Positions 22,321 to 31,175 of a stretch of DNA of 64,000 nt are shown here, piece after piece. This DNA is from Allomyces macrogynus ATCC 38327 (lineage: Eukaryota; Blastocladiomycota; Blastocladiomycetes; Blastocladiales; Blastocladiaceae): assembly GCA_000151295.1 (NCBI GenBank), contig GG745363.1, positions 42,348-106,347 on the forward strand, in the 5' to 3' direction. Below the pieces are notes generated by a model. It searched no databases, was not told the origin of the DNA, and saw nothing but the letters and a program-made list of their open reading frames with translations. The translations under genes were made by a program, and so were the position numbers. How positions within the stretch are numbered: the first letter of the stretch is position 1; each line of letters starts with the position of its first letter.

Positions 22321-23632
22321 TTGATTGAGCACCTGACGCCATCACTCACTGAGCTCATGCTTTCTGTGCCCTGGGAATCAGTTTGGCGGGATCCGCACAA
22401 GCAAGCGATGAAAGCACTCGTTGAGGGGCTTTCTAGGCTAACAGCGCTCAGTGCATTGCTAGAGTATCAGTCGACCTTGTCGAGGAAACATGCTTTGTCG
22501 CTGACCGGCCTCTTGGAACTGACATTGAAGTGGTTGTAACAATTCGAAGCCCATTGCATCTCTCCGAGATGGGTCAAACTAATGGCTATACGTATAACGA
22601 GGTGGAGGGCCTCGGCTTTCTGCAGGATCGTGAGGTTATGATGAGCATGAACCCATGAACACAGTTCCACGACGCTAAAAGTTTTGAGCCGCGACCACGG
22701 AGGCTCAAGCAAAGTCGCACAAGCTTTCTGCACCTGGGCCGCTGCCCGAGCACATTCTGATCACCATTACGCGCTTCGTGCGCGGTGGTCCGCCAGACAA
22801 CTAACTGTTGCTCCTGGATGCTTAACATGGCGCGGTGCTCATCATCTCTCTACGCGCCTGCCATTCGGACCATTATCGAGTTTGTCGACCATCCGTCATT
22901 TTGATTGACGACACCTTGAGCTACCTGATATATATCTGGTCAAACTGGAGCCTGAGAAACCTGGTCGACGATTGTTTGGATGGACCAGCCATGGCAGTCA
23001 TGATCCACCGGCCCATCTATATTTTCGAAGCCGTTTCCGACCAGGAATACTGTGCGGAGCTTTTGACAGTCGAGGTAAGTCTTCGCCGCGTTACTTTCAG
23101 GGTCAATGACCGCTTCTCGTCCGCCGCCCTTCGTACCATTCTCCTCGCGCTCCCAACAACGTTGACGCACCTCAGCATTCAGTTTCAATCGGGCTCGACA
23201 GAGCCATGCACTGCCATTCTGTCATCCAACCTCGCTCGCTTCTTGACCCTCGATACTCTCGAGCTGTACAGCATGTATCCAAGTAAAACGTGCTCGATAC
23301 GATCGTCTCTCACTTGTCGCCGCAGCTGCGGTGCTTACAGGTCGAGCAATTATACTTCACGGGAACGACGACAAGGAAGTTGGTCGCGAATGCTCCGCCA
23401 ACGCTTGGCGAAGTCAACCTCTGTGCCTGCTACATTTAGCGAAGTGATCTGTTTGAGATTGCGCAAGCGGTTGCTGGGACCGCGATATGCAATATCTCTC
23501 TCCCCTGCAGCTTGTTGCGACGCGAAGACATTGACGAGGTGGCACGTCGTTTTGTCAATATTTCGGTCGGGTCTTCGAAAAAGCTCAGCTGTTTCACTCC
23601 CAAGTCTCGGTGATTTCTTGTCGGGGGAATAG
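22321..23632 (+). pseudogene. F-box/LRR-like fragments, family 2
   Basis: Two pieces on the plus strand. The first (22321-22539) has HLTPSLTELMLSVPWESV and a repeat-like leucine pattern before a stop. The second (about 22735-23630) reads LPEHILITITRFVRGG, an F-box-like start nearly matching LPSHILLAIARYLRG of the gene at 29279. It continues SLYAPAIRTIIEFVDH in a shifted frame, and later VTFRVNDRFSSAALRTILL and LPTTLTHLSIQFQSGS. Several in-frame stops and frame changes are present, so this is probably a dead copy of the 29279 family. Confidence 0.5.
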
Positions 23633-24449
23633 GAGGGGGTCGTGGGACTTGATTGCTTGATCCGACGGTGGAAGGCAAAACTGTTCGTTCTCAGCTGGGG
23701 CACTTGTATTTTTCATACATATTCATTCACATACATCCTAACCCGATACCCACGGCGAAAAAGAGTTTTATGCCTGGCGATTCCCTTTTGGGGGGCACAG
23801 ACAGAAAGAACGTTCAACCAAAGAAAGAAAAAAGGGGCCCAAAACAAAATCACCCAAAAATGAAGAATCAAGAATGGGCGAACACATTGATGAGGAAGGC
23901 GGTGTGCAAGGCGGCAAATACGGGCAATCAGGACGATACAGAAGACTCTGAATCGTCGTTACTGCTACCAGCATAACTGCTGCCGCTATCTGCTCCGTGA
24001 TCCGCACCTTGGCCTTGGTCGACATGCCAGACTTTGCCGACGATTGCCTCGCGCTTGTACGCAACTGCTCGAGCGCTTGGTCCTTGGCAGTCCGACCTGG
24101 CAATGCCCGATGTGCTGCTGGTGCTTGTGCCGTATTGGTGGATGCGCTGGCCTTGGACTTGGCAGTCGTGGTCTTGGGTGCCATGCTGGCCCGCACCTTG
24201 GCAGTCATGGCCTTGGGTGCGCAGGTCTGCACCTTGGTAGACGTGGCATTGGAAGTACCCGCAGTTGCACCGGTTCGCGTCTTGGGAGCCTTTTCTGGGA
24301 TAATCTCGACAAACACGTCCAAGTCTTCCGAGTTGGAAGTATCACCCTTGGCAGTCATGGATGACCACTGCTCACGCTTGTGCTGCGCCAACCCGGGCTT
24401 GGCCTTGCTTGCTACCAATGGTGGGGTCGACTCGTTCTTGCGCGTGCTT
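23633..24449 (-). other. Ala/Lys/Thr-rich low-complexity frame downstream of the Fanzor relic
   Basis: The minus-strand frame (23768-24460) continues from the zinc-ribbon part of the Fanzor-like relic and encodes repeated APKAMTAKVRA, APKTTTAKSKA-like units, reflecting a CTTGG-containing degenerate repeat in the DNA. It resembles a histone-H1-like tail. No RuvC-III signature (RD.NAA) was found here. Confidence 0.4.
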
Positions 24450-27030
24450 GCGTGCCGCACGCTTTACCACCACCCGCTGTCTCGTTCGGGCTCACTGTCA
24501 CACGCATGATGCTGATCCTTGGTGCTCGTCAATGAGCATCAGCTTGGCCCCAGCATGCACCAGCCGCCGGATGAATTGCTTCACGGGCATGGTGCAACTG
24601 CTCGGGTTGTTGGCATCTGAAGCACCAAACATGATGAGCAGTGGCCGGGTGGTATTGTCCATGGGTTTGATGAGCTGAGCGACCAGTGTGGACGTGGCAC
24701 TGACTGGGATCGAGTCAGGCATGGGGGATGTGGGGGGTTTGCTTCGACTTTGACCGTGGCTAATATACTTGTTCTGTGATGTGCTTCGCGCTGGAGTCGC
24801 TGCCTTCTGCCTCCCGAAATGACTCTCGTCCCTATGCAGCGTTCCGACGCCTGCTAGGCGAGCGAGGTCTGACTGACTGGGCAAAAGCACTGCACGCGCG
24901 TCCAAAAGGGCCACAATCGCGTCTGCGTCGTTGTGGGCCTCCCTTGGCGTGGGCACCAGCTCTTATGGCCCAGTCTGCCTTACCTGCTTACAAAGACAGG
25001 CGGACAGAGAAACCGACAGAAACAGCACAAAAGCTCACAAAACCAGCAAAAGGTCACAAAGCACAAAGAAAACCAAGGAAGATCGCGCGAGGCGCAAAAC
25101 AGAATACGATGGAGACGAAAGCCACAGGGGACGAGGCGGGTCACACTTTTATCACAGTCCCAGAAACTGGAAACTGCGTGAGAACCAAGGGCGACCACGT
25201 CACAACCACACCAGCGAGTCCCAGATCGAGCGCTCACGGTTCTTTGTCCGAAACTCCATCTTGGCCACAAATGATGGCAGCACGCGCTGCATGACACCAT
25301 GAAGCCTCGACGAAATGTCGGTGGTTGCCGTGATAAAGTCACCAAGCTGATGCGTCTTGAGCGTCTGCTTGCCGTCCATGTAGGGCTCGAGCATCGGGTT
25401 CTGGGACCATAACTGTGCCATTTGCTTGGTCAAGGCTGACTGGCCCATGAGATGTCTAGCGTGATGACCTGCCAGTTCCCAAGATATGCAATGTTCCTGT
25501 TGGGCCGGATCGTCGCTCTGCTTTTCCCACGTCTCAATCTTGTCTCGAACGCAGTTGGGCGGCACGTTTCCTGTGAGAATGTTGCGCACTTGAGCGTTTG
25601 TGGCCTCAAAGACGGTATTTCGAGTGTCCAGGGTCTACAGCGCGTATGCCTGAGGAACTTTTGAGCTTGAGGTTCTTGCGCTTAAAGGCATGAAACTCGG
25701 CAAAACCCCTGCGACTGGTTTGTCAGCTGCTGAATTTGGTGCTGTTTGGGTTGGTGGCAGAGTGCTTGGTGTAATGCTTGGCCTTGCTCTCGCCACCAAG
25801 CACATGTGCATAAGCAATGTCGTCTTTCTGCAAAAAAAGGAGAAAAAGTGTGGGAAAGTATGGAATATTAGCTCCTCTCATACTTTCCAGCATGATAATG
25901 TCACAAAATCGTAACTCATGCGCGTGTACCAAGTGCGCCTCGTATCCATCGCTTGTGAACGTCGTGTTGTGCATCTTTCCATGCCACTTTTCTCCTGTGC
26001 GCAACTTTTTGCCCGTGCCGAGTTCCTTGGCCACATCAATCTTGAGCGCCTTGCCCTAGCTGACACCCTTTTGACCAGCAGGTCGGCCGGACTATTTGAC
26101 TTGTTCAGGGTTGCGGTTGTCAGGTCGCAGTATCGTCCAGGTGCTTGGCTCGATGCGGTGGACAACATTGGCCAGTTGCTTGAGATCATCAGGCACTTGC
26201 TGCCACGTCGTGGTCGAACCTGTAGCCCTCAGTTCCTCTGCCATGCGCTCGCACTCACAATGCGCAATGTTCTTCGGCTGTTCCCGGACCAAGCACTTCT
26301 TGACAAACTTGTGGCCGATCGTAATGAACCAGCGCTTGGCCCAACAATCGGGCATGATCGTGGGCGAGGCAATCACAACTTGGCCACCTTGTCCTTGTCC
26401 AGCGCCACGTCCAGGTAGGGCTGAAGACTTTGCTCCAGCTGAGTCAGGTCCCGTGCTGCCACGTGAATTTCCTGGACCGCGCAGATCTGCAGTCGCGGTT
26501 GTTCCCCTGGCGGGTTGGCACGGTGCTGGCGATCACGCACACTGCGACGCTTCCTGCTCGACCGGCTGGATCCTTCCTGGCGACACTCATAGTCGCGCTT
26601 GATGTGATTCTCCTCGCGCTGCACCTTGAGCTGCTGGTCGTTCATGACAGGATGAAGCGGTTTTGGGATGGGCACAACCCTTGGGATCACAAACGGCGCT
26701 GTTGCTGCCCGCGCCGAATCGCGTGTCGCCGCTGCAGTGCCACGGCCAGAATTGTGCGACGCGCCAGGTCTTGTGCTTGCGTCGAGTTGTGCTGCTGGTG
26801 ATGCCCTGGGCGCACGACCCCGATGCATGATGCGTCACCATTTGAGCTAACTGATGATGCGCTGCTACTCGGCCGACTCGAACTCCTGCTTGGCCGACAA
26901 AAAGCAGACAATGCGCTCCCACTGCGACTCGATCGACACAAGCTGGATGATGCGCTGCTGCTTGGTCGACTTGGTTGCTGATGCATGGTAACAATGGCCC
27001 GACTTGTGCCAGTTGGCTTCCTTGCAATCG
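24450..27030 (-). pseudogene. Fanzor-like (eukaryotic TnpB homologue) nuclease relic
   Basis: Minus strand, several frames. From the 5' side: a Ser/Arg-rich tail (SRPSSSASS repeats), a basic segment RSSRKRRSVRDRQH, and a helical part DCWAKRWFITIGHKFVKKCL...ERMAEELRATG. RuvC-I follows at about 25628-25642 as IRAVDPG then, after a one-base shift, TRNTVFEATNAQV; compare the family pattern v.DPG.r. Next is a helical block ending FVAKMEFRTKNRERSIWDSLV, which fits the conserved R..R.R..ld.l segment. At 24500-24680 lies RPLLIMFGASDANN, then MPVKQFIRRLVHAGAKLMLIDEH (catalytic Glu region, family pattern vdE..TS..C), followed by SC and, in a shifted frame, HAC as a zinc-ribbon half. The second half of the ribbon and RuvC-III were not found. 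Fanzors are RNA-guided nucleases carried by transposons; this copy is dead. Confidence 0.58.
24690..25215 (-). repeat. Inverted repeat, arm 1
   Basis: Arm 1 pairs with 27190-27598 in opposite orientation. It carries the piece of the Fanzor relic around REAHNDADAIVALLDARAV. It includes about 120 nt near 25000-25110 that the other arm lacks. Similarity outside that insertion is high by eye. Confidence 0.8.
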
Positions 27031-27189
27031 CGATTTCCGACACGGCTGCGGCCGAGTTACCCGTAACTAATACAAAACATGGGACCTGCGCGTGTGTTCC
27101 CGAGTAGTGCAGTTGCTGGTCCTGGCGCGCATGTGACGGACGTGACGAAACTCGAGTGGGGTGTCGGTCACATTGGTTTGAAGAGTACA

Positions 27190-27598
27190 GTGTGGTAGTG
27201 ACGTGGTTGCCCTTGGTTCTCACGCAGTTTCCAGATTCTGGGACTGTGATAAAAGTGTGATCCGCCTTTCCACCGTTTTCTGTTTTGCGCCTTGTGCAAT
27301 CTTCCTTGGCCATAAGAGCTGGTGCCCATGCCAAGGGAGGCCCACAACGACGCGGACGCGATTGTGGCCCCTTTGGACGTGCGCGTGGTGCTTTTGCCCA
27401 GTCAGTCTGACCTCGCTCGCCTAGCAGGCGTTGGAACGCTGCATAGGGACGAGAGTCATTTCAGGAGGCAGAAGGCAGTGAATCCAGCGCGAAGCACATC
27501 ACAGAACATGTATATTCGCCACGGTCAAAGTCGAAGCAAACCCCCATCCCCCAGGCCTGACTCGATCCCAGTCAGCGCCGCGTCCACAACGGGCGGCT
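27190..27598 (+). repeat. Inverted repeat, arm 2
   Basis: Arm 2 reads REAHNDADAIVAPLDVRVV, LARLAGVGTLHRDESHF and ARSTSQNMYIRHGQSRSK on the plus strand, almost the same as the minus-strand reading of arm 1. Similarity ends at about 27598, before the catalytic Glu region, so this is a partial second copy placed head-on at the 5' side of the relic. Confidence 0.8.
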
Positions 27599-27738
27599 GG
27601 GGACGGCAGAGCGTGTCATCTTGGTTCACGCCCCCGCTGCCGCAAATGAGAGTTACTTGGCCGACCAAGTCCCATGGCCGACAAGCGTCAAAGACTTACG
27701 CGGCTTTGGCAGGTCCTGTACACCCTGTCCCAATTCAG

Positions 27739-28343
27739 CGCTCCTTTCGAGTTGAAAGTGATCGCCGCCGAATCGTCACCCAATGTGACTATGCAACCGT
27801 CACATTGCAGTGGGAAGTGGGAACGGTATGATTGATGACGACGTGATTCCGTGGCCTGCCGTTATTGAAACGTACGCGACGGTTCCATTCACGACGCAGT
27901 ATTATCGGCGACAGCTCTCAGTAGTCGTGGACCAGGACGTGACGACTGAGCGCATGGCGATTGACCGTGCTGTTGCAGGCGTTGGCAAGTTCTCATTGGT
28001 CGCGGTTCCGAGTTGGCTTGCTGGTGCGACTGCCACCCTTGCCTACCCTGTCGACGGGCTTCTCGTTGCGATTGTGGGTACGATTGTCGTCGGTTCGGGG
28101 CTGGCGTTGTACAGTCCGGCTTTACGCATCCAAGACGTCGTTGTGCCGAGCCTGGTCGCTCGTGGCCGTGCGCCGATTGCTCCGTTGTCAAAGGACGACT
28201 TCCAGCAAGACGGGTTTATGGTTTGGGAGTCGCCCACCAAGTCCGATCAGTTTGGCTTAGTCTTGGCTCAAGATGCTGGTGCCAATAGAAAGGGCGAGCA
28301 GCCGCTCATGGTGGATGGAGCCAGCGGGCTTGCCGAGTGGTAA
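27739..28343 (+). CDS. Small membrane protein of unknown function
   Basis: Two supported exons, 27739-27825 and 27900-28343, are joined by a GTATGA...CGCAG intron of 74 nt. They give FRVESDRRRIVTQCDY, ATVTLQWEVGT and YYRRQLSVVVDQDVTTERM, then a hydrophobic hairpin (KFSLVAVPSWLAGATATLA and VDGLLVAIVGTIVVGSGLAL), then a soluble tail ending SGLAEW. A possible first exon with ATG at 27674 (MADKRQRLTRLWQ) does not join in frame by a normal-sized intron, so the start is unresolved. No family was recognised; two membrane helices and a short tail suggest an organellar inner-membrane component (inference). Its 3' end overlaps that of the convergent gene at 28306. Confidence 0.5.
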
Positions 28344-28784
28344 AATGTGAGAACGTGCATTCAGAACACGTCGGCCGTGAAGTCTTGAAGGGTTGCGAGG
28401 AGGGATGTTTGTTTTGTGAATTATTTTTTGCAAACAGGCGCACTTTAAATCCCTCCGCATCGCCAACCTTGATTTCCGATAGCGGACACGCGTGCATCTC
28501 GCACCAGAGAAACGAAGGGAAGAGCTTACAGTTTGCGCACTTCCGACGTCAATTACTTTCCCGAGACGCCAAAATGCTGCTGAAAGAAGAGCGAGGCTGA
28601 GTGCTCCAAACAGGCATGACATCCACCCATCAAGTCTGGGATTTGCCGCAACGAGCGGCGCAGAGATGCACATGTCAAATTGCTGACCAATAACAGCAAT
28701 TGCCGTTGTTGTGAACATGTGTGATGCTCCGCAGGCATTGCATTTTTTGGGAATGAGCGCGAGCTCGTCAATTTCTACTGTCAT
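28306..28784 (-). CDS. Small cysteine-containing membrane protein, unknown
   Basis: ATG at 28784. Exon 1 is 28784-28557 and encodes MTVEIDELALIPKKCNACG, with a CxxC pair, then a hydrophobic stretch CLFGALSLALLSAAFWRLG. The intron (GTAATT donor, AAG acceptor, about 89 nt) joins to exon 2, 28467-28306, reading VGDAEGFKVRLFAKNN, SRPTCSECTFSHF and stopping after RWLHPP. Exons join in phase 0 without stops. A second Cys pair in exon 2 (CSEC) suggests a four-Cys metal site. The product would be about 129 residues. Not recognised; could be a zinc-ribbon membrane protein. It overlaps the opposite gene's 3' end by 38 nt. Confidence 0.45.
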
Positions 28785-29278
28785 GCTGAACTTGGGCCTT
28801 GCTGGCCTTGTCAAAGGCAGCTTTCACCCTCATCACTCTCGACGCTGTTAGGCAAGGACATGCTCCAGATCACCCATGGCGGCAGCACTGAAGACAAGCC
28901 ACAAGGTATGAGCTGGCCAAAGCAGGACCTCAAGGATTTAGAGCGTCCCGAAAATGGCGACCGATTGTCAGGCCAGTCTTGGCTGCATCGAGCCTGTTCA
29001 TTGTGAGTGACAGTACACATCAACATTTACAACTTAACCCGCTGCCACCTCACGTCCGATCAGTATTTAAAACATCCCCTTCATGCGTGCAGCTCCGAAC
29101 TGACGTGGATATTTTGTTGCGGTGCTGCTCAGTGCTCTGTCATCAACCAACACCAGCCTTGACAAACATGTGGTAGCTTTGGTTTGGCCCGTACGCTTCT
29201 CAGTTAAAGCGACCATTCTCGGAGACTAGCACATCCAGCGGCGTTCCCAAGTGCCCACAATAAGCTTTACACGCCAAA
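28785..29278. other. Intergenic stretch, nothing recognised
   Basis: This is the upstream region of two divergent genes (28784 minus, 29279 plus). No repeat or further coding signal is evident. Confidence 0.5.
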
Positions 29279-30390
29279 ATGATGGCATTCGACGCGCATC
29301 AAGTAGATCGTATCAGACTGGCATCCTCTGCACTTGAGCAGCTCCCCAGTCATATTTTACTTGCCATCGCGCGCTATTTGCGCGGTACTCATGCTGAAGA
29401 CCGGCGCTCTGCCGTGTATTACTTGGCGCGGTTCTCACCGTTTCTTTATGCTCCCGCCGTTCGGGTCCTTGTCGAGTTTGCCGCCCGGCCATACTATCTT
29501 CTTGGCAGCAGTGATGGGAGTGACCTGTTTATGTTAGCGTCGGATCATCAGTTTGGAGGTCTGAAAACGCTTTGCGACACGAACTTTGGCGGTCCTATGA
29601 TGGCCGTCATGCTCCACCGGCTGTCTGCCATTATCGACAATGTCTTGAAGGATTACGGAGGGTTCAACGTAGCTGCAACGAGTCTTTGACACCAGTGGAC
29701 CGAGCATGCTCAGCAACTTTCATCTTGACGATCGAGATGGGTTTGCAAAGCTTCAACAGGAGTGTGCAGCATGGCGTACTGACGTTGTGGAGTCACGCCC
29801 GTGATTATTGGTCACGTCAGCGTTCAGTTCAAGGAAACCAAGTTTGATATGGCTGATCATGTTTTGACCAACAGGGCCAAACTTTTCCCGGTCCCAGCGT
29901 CGCAAATCAAGCGTGCAACGCTTTCGGGCTGCCATCCCGTGTCGCCGCCGCCTTTTCTTGAAAGCTCGACCAACTCCAGACATCTCTGGCGCCGGATCTG
30001 GCTGCCCGGCTCCTGACTTCGCTGCGCGAGTTTGAGCTTGATGCCCGCGCAATGCACCAACATATAAGCATTGTGTCGAAGCTTGCTCCGCGCTTGCCAG
30101 CCCGTCTCGTGTCAATTCACCTCGAACTCATGTCTGATGACGATGCTATCATTTTTGCCGCCATGTCTCTCCGAGGCTGCGTCGCTTCTCCCTCAGCACC
30201 GGCCGCCTGTCGCCAGACGGATTTGACGCTCTGCTCGCTGGGCTTCCGCTGACATTGACGCATCTGGGTATCACATTCAACTCTGCGCCAAAAATGCTAT
30301 GTGGACGGTTGTACTGGGCGTCAAATTTGAACGTCCTGTGCACCTTGACACGCTCATGCTCCTGAGCACGACTACGATGCGCGACTTGCT
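29279..30390 (+). CDS. F-box/LRR-like protein, family 2 (frameshifted)
   Basis: ATG at 29281. The N-terminus has a clear F-box-like block LEQLPSHILLAIARYLRG and FSPFLYAPAVRVLVEFA, followed by GGPMMAVMLHRLSAIIDNV. Further on, in other frames, are LPARLVSIHLELMSDDDAI, RLRRFSLSTGRLSPDGFDA and LPLTLTHLGITFNSAP, which are degenerate leucine-rich units like those of the 22.7-23.6 kb copy. The frame must change near 29690 and 30165, and part of the middle may be intronic. It probably recognises protein substrates for ubiquitination, if functional, but the coding state is doubtful. Confidence 0.5.
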
Positions 30391-31175
30391 CCATCCAATA
30401 CCTGGAGATATCCCCACCGTGCGTGCGGTACCTCATTGCAGAATATCCCGTGCCAGACGCCACCGCCAAGATTCTAGCAGAGCGTCTCCCCCGTAACTCG
30501 TTGAGCTCACCATCCATGGTTGTTGTATATCGCGGCGGTTTCCCGAGAAGATTGCGCGAGTGATAGCCGGAGCCGCAGTCTGCAGTCTGCAAGGTCAACG
30601 TGGCCAAAAATCGGCTGCAAAAGGAGGACGTGGAAGTTATGAAGCGGTATTTGACCGACGCTGTAATTTTCATTTCGTGAATGAACACGGGCGGGCTCAT
30701 TTTCAATGTGCGATTGTTGGAGCTGCAGGAAAGGGTTGCCATGGATTGGGGAATCTGTATGTGCGCAGGAGTGCGAACCCTTTTTCGCCGTCATGTCGCC
30801 GTTTGATTGCAAAAAGGGAAAATACAATATGGAAATCAATCTCGACCCGTTACACAGGAAACGGCAAGATTTGCTCCAGCGCCCATTGAAGGGCTCAAGT
30901 TGCCACATTACATTCTTCACGCTACAGGGACAACGAGTTCGATTGCAGATGAGGAATATAGATATTTTTTGTTTGCGACCAAACCTCAAAACGCTGCACG
31001 AGAACCAGCATGCCTTTCGATATCGTCGCTGAAGGTTGCGCAGTTTGCGAAAGTGAGAAGTTGTGAAGTTGAAATATAATGAAGTTAGCACGAGGGAGAG
31101 CTCCACGGCATATGCAAACGAGCACTGGTCCAAATTCACCACACCATGACAAAACTATTCAACCAAACGTTCTCC
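30391..31175. other. Intergenic stretch, no supported gene
   Basis: Several short frames occur on both strands but lack recognisable domains. A 17-nt word (TTGTGAAGTTGAAATAT) near 31062 also occurs near 18932; its meaning is unclear. Confidence 0.4.

Noticed and set aside
23768..24460. Histone H1-like gene
   Set aside because: Ala/Lys/Thr-rich but without a winged-helix globular domain or start; it is continuous with the Fanzor relic and derives from a short DNA repeat.
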